Below are positions 12,141 through 23,339 of a stretch of 64,000 nucleotides of DNA, one piece after another. The translations under genes and the position numbers were made by a program. Each line of letters opens with the position of its first letter. The first letter of the stretch is position 1. Below the pieces are notes generated by a model. The model was not told the origin of the DNA. It saw only the letters and a list, made by a program, of their open reading frames with translations, and did no database searches. Location of the stretch: the NCBI RefSeq assembly GCF_958450345.1, contig NC_088783.1, positions 15,937,701 to 16,001,700 on the forward strand, read 5' to 3'. The stretch comes from Calliphora vicina (taxonomy: Eukaryota > Arthropoda > Insecta > Diptera > Calliphoridae).

Positions 12141-12839
12141 GTGTAAAACATATTAAATTAAAACAAATGTTTTCTGTTATCATTTATTTAATAAATAGAA
12201 GTTTTTGTTAAGTTTTGTTTATAATAAAAATACATACGTTACATTTGAAAAAATGCAAGGCCCCCAAAACCCATTCTAGACCAATTGGAACATTTTCTTT
12301 TATTAAAATTGGTTCATTTGCCTAAATTAATTTGCTGTTCCTAATTTCATTAATTTATATAGTCTAGATCGATAAAGAGTTAATGGTTAACAAATTAAAA
12401 AATATTAAAATATAAAAAAATGTATAAAATCATTGTAGAATTAGCAAGGTACAATTATTAGAAATTATGTTCTCAATTATACATTCCCTATAACGTCAAA
12501 CAAAACAAAATTAAAAAATATAAAAAGGAAATGCCAAAAAAAATAATTGAATTAACATTTTTATTACAAAAACTTACTGACAATTAAAGAAAAACTATAT
12601 TTTTTTAATAAGTGTTTATAATTTCAGTTAAAACGTAAGAAATTTAAAAAATATCGCGGTAACAAATTAAAAAAAGTTAAGTGATTAAATACATAATTTG
12701 ACATTTTAGGGGTGAACATTGGAAACTCTCTCTAATAATTGTACCTGGTAACTGATTGTACCATGGTATAAAATAATTATCAGAAAATAATTAGTGAATT
12801 TTATTTTTCTATGCATTTTATAGTTCATAGTTCAAAAAT
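12141..12839. other. AT-rich non-coding DNA
   Basis: No feature recognised. Confidence 0.45.
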
Positions 12840-13330
12840 TTAACTAAAGGTACGTTTTCGCATACACCGTAATCGGCACCGAAAACAAAATTCCATACAT
12901 TTGCACCGAACAAAATTTCGTTTCAGAAATGGGCAACGAAAATTGGGATCGAAACGGCACCGATCAGAAACGAAAAACCTGTTATTTGGGGCCGGAACGA
13001 AAACAACTTCAAGTAGGTTGTTTTCGGTGCTGTAGGAACGAAATTATTTTAATTATTTTATATTTGAAATTTAAAGAAAATCAAAATGAATAAAAAAAAA
13101 TAAATTTTCTTTATTGGAAGAGGAAAAAAAATAGATTTTGTCAAAAATAATGAAATTCTATTTAATTTCCAAATGACAACTTAAAAAATAATTTAGTTTC
13201 TGAATTTGTTTTATGCGGCAACGCACCCAACTGAAACGAAAACAAATTCAGAAACGAGACGGTGACGAACACCAACGTTTCAGTTTTCGTTATCGGCGCC
13301 GATTACGGTGTATGCGGAAACCCAGCTTAA
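12840..13330. mobile_element. TIR element flanked by TTAA, rich in CGAAAAC motifs
   Basis: The inverted repeats share CGCATACACCGTAATCGG (left from 12859; right ends near 13315). TTAA lies at 12840-12843 and 13327-13330, which would fit a TTAA target duplication around a 483-base element, though the outermost ~15 bases pair poorly. The inside repeats CGAAAAC / AACGAAA and its complement many times. No transposase. Confidence 0.6.
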
Positions 13331-14138
13331 GCGAGCAAAATGATTTCAACTAGTTCATTTAACTCAATCAAGTAAATCGTTCAATTGAAGTAGTTCGTTC
13401 ATGAACTACCCAAGTCAAATGAAATTTACCAACATACATAAAAAATAAAAATATTTTTCTTCGAAATTGATTTTATTATTGATTACGCTTCACTACATCA
13501 TATTACATACATATGTGTACAAAATTTTAAACTGTTAGTATTTATAAAATTATGTTATTTAAAATAAAATAATTTTATTTAAATTTTTATTTTTTCATAC
13601 AGATTTATATTTTTGTTTTATAAAACAACAATTCAAAAAAACGTAAGACATATAGCTTAAAGTGTCCATTTAAAAACTTATTTTTTTATAAAATATATTT
13701 CTAGTTTCATTGTAAGTCAGATTTGAAACTTTTGTTTCATATATTTTAATTTTATATCGTTTTTTAGCTTCTCCTATAAACTTATGAAAAGTGATGTTAC
13801 GTTATTTTGCATTTTAGGTAACGATATACTAATTAGATATTTATATATGTCACGAAAATCTTATTATTCCTATAATTTTTGTTTTTTAATGGCTATTGCT
13901 ATAATTTTTCATTTATTTAATTTACTTTCACATTTTCTTTGCAGTTCAAATAAGACCCTTAATAGTAATGCCACTTTAGTGTTAACATCTGATATGGCAA
14001 CCTCCTGCAATCATATATTTATCGATAGCAGCTACTGATAAGCAAAACACAAAATTGTCATCTCTAAATAACAACACATCAGTTTTTACCGGCAAAACTT
14101 TTTTAGTTTAGCTAAAATTTTCTTTTATTCCATAAAAA
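13331..14138. other. Upstream region of Alg8 with one solo MITE end
   Basis: AT-rich. 13793-13827 carries the same 35-base end as the MITE at 8592-8853 (GTTACGTTATTTTGCATTTT...), without a partner end nearby. The Alg8 promoter should lie in the last few hundred bases, but no convincing TATA box or initiator stands out. Confidence 0.5.
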
Positions 14139-16229
14139 ATGGATAATAACGACTCAAAGTTATGGCCATTATTTATATTGACGATCTGCGTCAAAATGAT
14201 GCTAGTGCCGGCATAGTAAGTAGTTCTTTAATTATTAACTTGGCATAAACAAACATTAAAATATTTCATTTTTTTAGCCATTCCACAGATTTCGAGGTGC
14301 ATCGAAATTGGTTGGCCATTACTTTCAATTTACCCTTAAAAGAATGGTACTACGACGAAACTAGTCAATGGACTTTGGATTATCCTCCCTTTTTTGCCTA
14401 TTTTGAATGGCTGCTGGCCCAGGTGGCCAAATATGTGGATCCCAAAATGTTGCAACTCACTAACCTTAATTATGCCTCAGAGGAGTGTAAATATTTTCAA
14501 AGAATATCGGTTATGGTAATGGATTTAGTGTTTTGCTTGGCGGTAAAGCGTTGCCTAAAATCGTTGGCAGCGATGGGCGTAAAAGTGCACAAACTCTCGG
14601 CTGAAGCTCTTTTGTTGTTTAATGTGGGTTTGTTGTTTGTTGACCACATACATTTCCAGTATAATGGTTTTCTATTCGGTTTGTTGTTGTTGAGCATAAG
14701 TTATATGCTGGAGGACCGTTTCCTGAAGGGTACTTTTATATTTGCCTGCCTTTTGAATTTTAAACACATCTTTTTGTATACGGCTCCTGCTTTTGGCATT
14801 TATTTGTTAAGATACTATTGTTTGGAGGCCGGTAAAAATCCGATATTTTGTGTGTATAAATTACTGGCTGTGGGTTTGACTCCCTTTGTGTTAGCTTTTG
14901 CTCCATTTTATCAACATCTACCACAAGTTTTAAGTCGTTTGTTTCCATTTAAACGTGGCTTGACACATGCCTATTGGGCTCCCAATTTTTGGGCTTTATA
15001 CAATACAGCTGATAAGGTTGCGGCAAAAGTTCTGAAAGTGGAGTCTTCATCGTTTGCTTCATCTACTTCTGGTTTAGTGCAAGAATATGATCATGATGTT
15101 TTGCCTTCGGTGAGACCCTTGGCTACATTTTTTCTAACTGTGCTCACAATGTTGCCCATACTATGGAAATTGTGGACTTTTGCTGTTAAAAGGTAAGGTT
15201 GTTTTTTATTTATTGTATCTAGGTTGTCATATAAAGAACTTTACCAAAACCATACAATATGTCATTATTTTTGACTGTAACTTAACTTGGTTTAACTAAG
15301 CTTTAGTTAAACTAAATCAAATTATGTGAGCTTAAACTAATGTTATATTGTTTTAAGTTTTTTTATGTTCTGACTATTTTAGCATGAGTTTAGAGGTAAC
15401 TACTACATGTTTTTACAGTTTTAACTGTAGATTAACTGAACTGATAATATTTTATGTTTTAATTTTTTTATTACAGAGACGCTAAAATCAACTTCCTTAG
15501 ATCTATTGTCATTTGTTCAGCTTGTTCGTTTATATTTGGCTGGCATGTACATGAAAAGGCCATTCTAATGTGCCTAATACCACTGTGGTAAGTACATATA
15601 CCCTCTAATAAAGATTTAAATTTCAAAAGTACTAAAAATCAATCTTGCTTTACAGTTTGCTGTTCTTCGTCTCCCCCACAGATGCCAAATACTCCTTTAT
15701 GCTCAGTGCTGTGGGTTTATTCTCTCTCTTCCCCCTACTCTTTCACTTTGATTTGTTGATCATACGTTATTCTTCATATCTGGCTTATATGGGTTACATG
15801 TATACACGTTATCTATACGTACACAAAGACTATCCCGATATGAGTCTTTTGGAGGACTGCTATATACATGGCCTAGTGATTATACCCATATATGAGCATC
15901 TGATTGGTTGGCTAACGGGTTTAAATGAAAAACTTCCCTTCTTACCATTGCTCATGTACTCAACGTATTGTGCCGTTGGTGTTTTATATTCTTTCATACG
16001 TTATTATATATATGCATTAGAACTTAAGGCTATCTCTAACACTAAGACTACAACATCTAAGACTAAAACTAAAAAGTTAAAAAATATTGAGACTTCCTCC
16101 TCTGCAACTGCATGGCAACATGTTAAGGCGACCTCTGAAACTGGGACTCTGTCACAGAGCGTAGTAAAGACAAAGGCGAAACCTGTGAACCAGCAGAAGT
16201 CGAAGCAGAAGCTGAAGAAGCATAAATAA
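14139..16229 (+). CDS. Alg8: Alg8, dolichol-P-glucose:Glc1Man9GlcNAc2-PP-dolichol alpha-1,3-glucosyltransferase
   Basis: Adds the second glucose to the lipid-linked oligosaccharide on the lumenal side of the ER during N-glycan assembly (GT57 family). Coding exons: 14139-14215, 14278-15192, 15477-15587, 15656-16229, all with GT-AG introns of 62, 284 and 68 bases; they join in frame to 558 residues (human ALG8 is about 526). Family hallmarks: YHSTDFEVHRNWLAIT across the first splice (residues 26-41), EWTLDYPPFFA-type WTLDYPPFFAYFEW in exon 2, and GWHVHEKAI in exon 3. Many hydrophobic segments fit a multi-pass membrane protein. The C-terminus is a Lys/Thr-rich low-complexity tail ending KKHK, a KKXX dilysine ER-retrieval signal. 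An AATAAA (16225-16230) overlaps the stop codon. The last 107 coding bases overlap the antisense metalloproteinase frame. The D. melanogaster orthologue is, as I recall, xiantuan (xit). The start is the first ATG, with a CATAAAAAATGG context, and gives the expected short N-terminus. Confidence 0.96.
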
Positions 16230-19200
16230 ATGAAACTGTTGTGTTGTTACTCCTAAAGGGAATTTGTGTTGTTCTTGTGGTGCAACTTAACCAGGCGGTA
16301 GAAGCTCGACGCGGATAGCCACGTTCGGGTTGTACACGCAGGTTGTTGTACAGCCAATAGCGATTGTCTTTGAAGAAATAGGTTTTACCTGTAAACAAAA
16401 ATAATATAGAGCTTGATTTGTGTAAATGTAGAAGAATATTACTAACCATTGGGTAAAGTAGCAGCTGCATCAATATTATCTGGTATGCCAGGCCAACGTT
16501 GCATTGTCTTTGGATAGCCACTGTCCATTGTTTGCAATTCATCATTATAGCGCCAAAATATTGTATCAGCAAAGATGTAAGTTCGATTGTTTTTGGCTTA
16601 ATGTAAAAGTAGCAATAGAAAATTAGTAATTTGAATAGTAGAAATTGAAATTAAAAGTAGTATTGTAGTGCTAAACTTTGCTTTGTTAAACTCTAAACAT
16701 AAAAAAGAAATTTGTGGTATTTTTTCAACTATTTGTGATAACTAAACTTAGGTGGATATAAAACATAGCGAAAGAATTGTAAACAGTTCCTAAAATGCAA
16801 GGAAAGAAGACCTTGCAGATATTGGAAAGGTATAAGAAATTAAAAACTGTTTAAAGGTTGACGCTAAATAAGGACTGTATAAAATAACCATATAAGCTAA
16901 ATTAATAGGAAAATAAAGTTAATTTGGGAGTGTATAAAGGTCTACGAATAAAGCCTAGTTGGGATACTATAAAGATATCCGATTGAAGCTTAATTGGGAG
17001 TGTATAAAGTTGTAGGATTGAAGTAAAATTGGGACTGTATAAAGATTTACGTAGGATATTAAATCCAAACTATAATGATCTACACATAAATTAATTTGGG
17101 ACAGTATAAAGATCTAAGATTGGAAATATATGTGGACTGTATAAAGATATATAATTAAAATTAAATTGGGACTAGGGAGATGCCAAACGGGACTGGGTTT
17201 TACAAATCCCGGGATTCGGGATTGTAGAAATGTAAATCCCGGGATTTTTCGGGATTTTAGTTAAACGTCAAAAATATCAAATTCAAGAATAAAAAGCTAT
17301 TAATTTCATTAATATATTTAAGTAAAAATATAACAAATCAAAAACTAATGCATTGAATTAAAATAAAATGGTCCATGATTTTCCCTACCTCCATACAATT
17401 GTCCCCCGGAGTACTGTTTGAGCAGTAAATATCCTTATAAAATTTTGCACAAAATAAGTTGTAAGTACTCTGAAATTATACTGTAAAGTATTGCGGAAAT
17501 CGGGCTACATTTGCCCCTAGTCCCCTTCAGAAAATAACTTGAACATAAATTTCGTAAAAGTGTAAATTGTGTAAAAGTCTGTCAATGCAAGGTTAAAAAT
17601 CTGGCTGCGTTTGGATTTCAAGCGAGATTAGTATTATAAATATGCTGAAATTTAGCTTTCTAGGTATTTTGGATGCTTCAAAAATCTTCCTAAAATATCA
17701 AAAATCTCATAATATTCCGGGATTTGTTAATCCCGAAAAATCCCGGGATTCTTTTTCACAAATCCCGGGATTCGGGAAATCCCGATCCCGAAAAATCCCG
17801 GAATTTTCGGGATCGGGATTTCGGGATTGGCATCCCTAATTGGGACTCTATAAATATCTTCGATTAAAATTATATTGGGACTATATAAAGATTGAACATA
17901 AATTCAGACTGTATAAAGATGGAACATAAATTCGGACTGTATAAAGATTGAACATATACTCGGACTGTATATAGATTGAACATAAATTCGGACGGTATAA
18001 AGATCTACGATTGAAGTTACGTTGGGACTGTATAAAGATATACTATTGAAATTGGGACTTTATAAGGATCTACGATTGAAGTTAAATTGGGACTGTATAA
18101 AGATCTACGATTAAAGTTAAATTGGTACTGTATAAAGATCTAAGATCGAAATTAAATTGGGACTGTATAAAGATTTACGATTGAAATTATATTTGGACAG
18201 TACAAAGATCTACGATTGACATTATTTTTGAACTGTATAAAGATTAAAAATAAATTCAGACTGTATAAAGATCTACGATTGTAGTTAAATTTGGACTGTA
18301 TAAAGATCTACGATTGAAGTTAAATTTGGACTGTATAAATATCTACGATTGAAATTATATTTGAACTGTATAAAGATTAAACATAAATTCGGACTGTATA
18401 AAGATCTACTATTGATGTTAAATTTGGACTGTATAAATATTTACGATTGAAATTATATTTGGATTGTATAAAGATTAAACATAAATTCGGACTGTATAAA
18501 TACTGAACATAAATTTGGACTGTATAAAAATCTGCGATTAAAATTAAATTAGACTGTATAAAGATCTACAACTGAAACTCATAGGTCAAAGTCTTAAAAT
18601 CGCTATCGAAATTAACTTTAATCAACTTACGCCAATATAAAGCAGCATCCACTTTTACCCTGCCAACTGTATTGCCCAATAGTTCTTCCAGCATAATAGG
18701 AGTATTTTCCAAAAACTTCTCATCCTTGAAAAACCAAATTTGATTACCTAAAAAAACCCAAAAATTAATTAAAACAAGTAAGAAAGATATATTCGGCTGT
18801 ACCTTCACCAAATTATACTTTAAAATACAAAATTTAATAAAAAAAATTTCAAAATTATTTTTGAAAATTAAAAAAAATTAAAATTTAAAATTTTTTTTTT
18901 AATTTTATTGAAAAAAAATTTATGAAAAAAAATAATTTTTTGGTAAAAAAAAAATTGGGTTCAAAAATATGTTTCCCGATTTTGACCCATTCTAGGTCCA
19001 AATAACTTATATGCATCGTTGCAATGGACTTTGAAATATCTATCTATCATTAGATATCCATATTGTCTATATTAATGACTTAGTAATCCAGATATAGATC
19101 AACTTTCTCGATTTTAAATAGTAATAGCGAGCCGGAAGAATTCCCGATATATCAATCATGATGTAAGTTATTTGGAAAAGTTGATTTCAACGGACAGACG

Positions 19201-22200
19201 GATAGACAGACAGACGGACATGGCTATATCGACTTCGATATCTATAACGATCCAGAATATATATACTTTGGGTCGCAAATGAAAAATGTAGAAATTACAA
19301 ACGGAATGACAAACTTATATATACCCTCTCCACTCATGGTGAAGGATATAATTAACAAGAAATATTCAACTTAACTCACCCGAAAATATCACCAACGTTT
19401 TATCGAAACGTTCATAGCAGGCATCAATATGTTTAACATTTTGAGGCAGCTCCCTAAACACATCATGTAACTTTTTGGGAAAGCCCATTAAAACTCTATA
19501 GTTGGGGGATACTTTCCAAACATATTCTCCCTTGAAAATGTGCATGGAATTATTGAAATAACAAACAGCATTAAAACGGCCCTCACAGATATTGGGTATT
19601 GGTGAATGATAGGATTTTTCCACATTAATATTTGAGGAAGTCGTAGTATGATCGGGAAACTAAGTAACCTATAATTATAGTTTTAATTATAATTTATGTA
19701 TTTCAAAACAAACCTTTTCCTTTTTGTTATAATCCCTAAAATAGGGTGTCGTACTAATTTCCGTGTTTTCCTCATTTTCTGTACTCTCTTCTGCCGAATA
19801 ATAATCCTCATTATCTCTTACCACATCATCATCCAATTTTTTATTTACTTGAAAATAAATTACATTTATTTTGCCATAATTTTTTGTTTGTTTCGTAAAT
19901 TTCCAAAGCTTTACCTACAGTAGGCATTATACATGGCCAAAGTATCATCATAGTCCAGGACATTGTGCTCGGGTCCTTTGTAATAGGGAAACATGATCGA
20001 ATTGAAGACCGGCGAATGAGCCAAACCCAAACTGTGACCCAATTCATGCAAAACCACTGTATAGAAATCCACACCTGTGGCCAGATCTGTGGAATTTTCT
20101 TTCCAATTTTCATCCTCATCGAAGTGGACATCACCGCCCCAGGACCCCATTTCGTAGGGATAGAAGGCATGAGCCAGTATATTGCCGGAACCATCGAAGG
20201 GATAACTTTGGATTTAGTTTAATTATAGAGTAGTTGTTAGGAAATGTTTGTTTACACTTACTTGTCTCCGTGATAACGTGCCCCAAAACCGATAATTATA
20301 TCGGCCGAAGTGTCATCCACTCGATGAAATTTCAGGTTACTGTATTGTGACCACACATTTAAGGCTCGTGCTATATCTCTTTCGACTTGCTCGCGTGGTA
20401 TTTTTAGGGACCAATTGCCGATTCTGCAAGATTTAAAAGATCAACGATTAAAGCTAAATTGGGACTGTATAACGATCCACGATTAAAGCTAAATTGGGAC
20501 TGTATAACGATCCACGATTAAAGCTAAATTGGGACTGTATAACGATCCACGATTAAAGCTAAATTGGGACTGTATAACGATCCTCGATTAAAGCTAAATT
20601 GGGACTGTATAACGATCCACGATTAAAGCTAAATTGGGACTGTATAACGATCCACGATTAAAGCTAAGTTGGGACTGTATAGAGACCCACGATTAAAGCT
20701 AAATTGGGACTGTATAAAGATCCACGATTAAAGCCAAGTTGGGACTGTATAGAGATCCACGATTAAAGCTAAGTTGGGACTGTATATAGACCCACGATTA
20801 AAGCTAAATTGGGACTGTTTAAAAATCCAAGATTAAAGCTAAATTGGGACTGTTTAAAAATCCAAGATTAAAGCTAAATTGGGACTGTATAACGATCCAC
20901 GATTAAAGCTAAATTGGGACTGTATAACGATCCACGATTAAAGCTAAATTGGGACTGTATAACGATCCTCGATTAAAGCTAAATTGGGACTGTATAACGA
21001 TCCACGATTAAAGCTAAATTGGGACTGTATAACGATCCACGATTAAAGCTAAGTTGGGACTGTATAGAGACCCACGATTAAAGCTAAATTGGGACTGTAT
21101 AAAGATCCACGATTAAAGCCAAGTTGGGACTGTATAGAGATCCACGATTAAAGCTAAGTTGGGACTGTATAGAGACCCACGATTAAAGCTAAATTGGGAC
21201 TGTTTAAAAATCCAAGATTAAAGCTAAATTGGGACTGTTTAAAAATCCAAGATTAAAGCTAAATTGGGACTGTTTAAAGATCCACGATTAAAACTAAATT
21301 AGGACAGTATAAAGATCCACGATTAAAGCTAAGTTGGGACTGTATAAAGATCCAAGATTAAAGCTAAATTGGGACTGCATAAAGATCCACGATTAAAGCT
21401 AAATTGGGACTGTATAAAGATCCACGATTAAAGCTAAATTGGGACTGTGTAAAGATCCACGATTAAAGCTAAATTGGGACTGTATAACGATCCACGATTA
21501 AAGCTAAATTGGGACTGTGTAAAGATCCACGATTAAAGCTAAATTGGGACTGTATAACGATCCACGATTAAAGCTAAATTGGGACTGTGTAAAGATCCAT
21601 GATCAAAGCTAAATTGGGACTGTATAAAGATTCACGATTAAAGATAAATTGGGACTGTATAAAGATCCACGATTAAAGCTAAATTTGGACTGTATAAATA
21701 TCCAAGACTAAAGCTAAGTTGGTACCGTATAAAGATCCACGATTAAAGCTAAATTGGGACTGTGTAAAGATCCATGATCAAAGCTAAATTGGGACTGTAT
21801 AAAGATTCACGATTAAAGATAAATTGGGACTGTATAAAGATCCACGATTAAAGCTAAATTTGGACTGTATAAAGATCCAAGACTAAAGCTAAGTTGGTAC
21901 CGTATAAAGATCCACGATTAAAGCTAAATTGGGACTGTATAAAGATCCACGATTAAAGCTAAATTGGGACTGTATTGACGTTAAATTGGGACTGTATAAA
22001 GACCCACTATTAAAGCTAAATTAGTACTGTATTGAAGCTAAATTGGGACTGAATAAAGATCTGAGACAGAATATAAATTGAAACTGTATTGTAGCTAAAT
22101 TATGAATATGAATACGACTGCATAAAGATCTACAATTGAATCAAGATCGGACTAGATGAAGAACTACATTTGGTGCAATAACATACCGTGATAAAGACAG

Positions 22201-23044
22201 ATCCCCAATGTTTAGCTATTTCATTTTATCTTCACATTTTTAGCACACTTTCACTTTAAGTTATAATCTCTCTCTACTTACAAATATTTGATATTCCTTT
22301 TGCTCCAAGTTTTTGCACCAAAGATAAAACGTTTCGTTCTCGGCCTGAGACTATTCTGTTTAGCAGCAATGACTGGTTGTTGTCTTAGATAATATGGCTT
22401 GCCTTCAATATCGGGTACACCACAACGGGGTTTAGTAAACAGCTGATAAATACAAAAGAATTCATAAACAATTTTCTGTTATTATAAATTTTGTTATTGT
22501 GATACAAATTCAAGTTCATTGAACATAAATAGAATGTGAATAAGAAAAAAAAAAAACACAACTTTATCTGTCCCAAAAACACGCATTCAAGTATTTATAA
22601 TTAAATTAAAAAAAAAGCGAGTCTTAAGTTCTTATCTTTTTTTTCAATAAGCCGGGGTTACTGATTCACCAAAAGATTTAATACTTATAATAAATTAAAA
22701 AAAGAAATGTAATAGAAAACCTACATCTAAAGTTAGAGCATCAAGTCTACCCGTTTGATTTAAGGCACCATATTTTTGTATATTTTTAATGGCTTCCACT
22801 ATGGCACTTTCATGGTACAAGGCCTCTGAGTCATCGGGATTTTGATCCAAGTAGCCAAAGCGTCTCATAAATTTAAGCTAAAAATAAGACAATTTAAAGC
22901 TTTAAAATCAATTTTTTTCTACAGGAAATTTACCACTTCCGGTGGTGGTATTTCTATGCCATCTCTGGATCCTATGGGCAGTCCAGCTATAACTTTTAAT
23001 ATAAAAACTATTAAAATAATAGTAAATGTTGAAGTTTTCAACAT
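16123..23044 (-). CDS. Matrix metalloproteinase, secreted type, ten coding exons (not close to Mmp1 or Mmp2)
   Basis: Zinc endopeptidase of the M10A family, expected to cut extracellular matrix. Coding exons (high to low): 23044-22934, 22877-22725, 22442-22282, 20423-20262, 20205-19919, 19847-19714, 19659-19380, 18747-18631, 16596-16447, 16388-16123. All phases match and give 606 residues. Signal peptide about 1-20; propeptide with cysteine switch PRCGVPD (93-99); furin-type site RPRTKR (121-126); catalytic domain with HGDNYPFDG, LAHAFYP, GGDVHFD, the zinc motif HELGHSLGLAH (249-259) and Met-turn SIMFPYY (265-271); acidic hinge (about 293-350); four-blade hemopexin domain from Cys361 to Cys554 (ending AWLSC). 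The 52-residue tail after Cys554 is Ser/Thr-rich, not hydrophobic, so no GPI or transmembrane anchor is seen. Exon 6 uses a weak donor (GTTTGT). Introns 3 and 8 are filled with 35-bp minisatellite, intron 7 with a family A repeat. All catalytic residues are present. Which insect MMP group it belongs to is uncertain. Confidence 0.92.
16880..18562. repeat. 35-bp minisatellite, diverged array (MMP intron 8)
   Basis: Diverged tandem units of the form CTACGATTGAAGTTAAATTGG + GACTGTATAAAGAT (about 35 bases), most regular from 17840 to 18560 and looser from 16880 to 17170. The array is split by the hAT element at 17173-17838. It shares unit and orientation with 20432-22170 and 23340-24065. Confidence 0.9.
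17173..17838. mobile_element. Non-autonomous hAT element with 8-bp target duplication
   Basis: The exact 8-base target duplication ATTGGGAC (17165-17172 and 17839-17846) lies inside the minisatellite unit. Terminal repeats start TAGGGAGATGCCAA at the left and, on the complement of the right end, TAGGGATGCCAATCCCG, matching the hAT pattern YARNG. Subterminal zones are packed with AATCCCGGGATT-type palindromes (17200-17265 and 17716-17825). The centre (17372-17545) carries a captured fragment of dispersed repeat family B. No transposase. Confidence 0.85.
18772..19348 (+). repeat. Dispersed repeat family A copy in MMP intron 7
   Basis: Head AACAAGTAAGAAAGATATAT, hairpin partly lost (TTCGGCTGT followed by ACC), A/T-tract middle, 'CGATTTTGACCCATTCTAGG', 'GACAGACAGACGGACATGG', and a tail ending 'CACTCATGGTGAAGGATATA'. 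Inserted on the strand opposite to the gene. Confidence 0.85.
20432..22170. repeat. 35-bp minisatellite with higher-order structure (MMP intron 3)
   Basis: Roughly 49 near-identical units of GATCCACGATTAAAGCTAAA + TTGGGACTGTATAAA (35 bases). Variant units recur at a fixed distance: the TCCTC variant at 20581 and 20966 (385 = 11 x 35), and the GATCCATGATCAAAG variant at 21596 and 21771 (175 = 5 x 35), so blocks of 11 and of 5 units have been duplicated. The last ~200 bases are diverged. Confidence 0.97.
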
Positions 23045-23339
23045 TTCTTTAAGGTTTTTTTAATTTCACTTTCTTTTAATACGATTTTTTGTTAAGTTTT
23101 TATTATTTTTATTAAACCGACCGCTCCGAGAGCTGTTTTAAATTAAACTAAAATATCAACCGGCTTATTTTTCAAATCTTTGCCTACCACAAATTTTATG
23201 GCTCAGCAGCAGCTGCTGTATTCCATTCTTATCAGTGCGTGTTTTAAAACATTAATACTCTTTTTCAATAAAATCAAAGAAAAAGAGAGCGAAGAAGAGT
23301 AATTATGTTTTGTTCTCAATAAATTTGATGAAGATGTTT
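23045..23339. promoter_or_regulatory. Upstream region of the metalloproteinase gene
   Basis: About 300 bases between the MMP start codon and the minisatellite at 23340. It should hold the 5' UTR and core promoter. It contains a CAGCAGCTGCTG palindrome (about 23206-23218); no clear TATA box was found. Confidence 0.3.

Noticed and set aside
19841..20222. ORFs in other frames around the metalloproteinase catalytic exon
   Set aside because: They overlap exon 5 in wrong frames or on the opposite strand; only the HELGH frame has family motifs.
20432..22170. Regular 35-base repeats resembling a CRISPR array
   Set aside because: Repeats are directly adjacent with no unique spacers, lie in an intron of a eukaryotic gene and have no cas genes.
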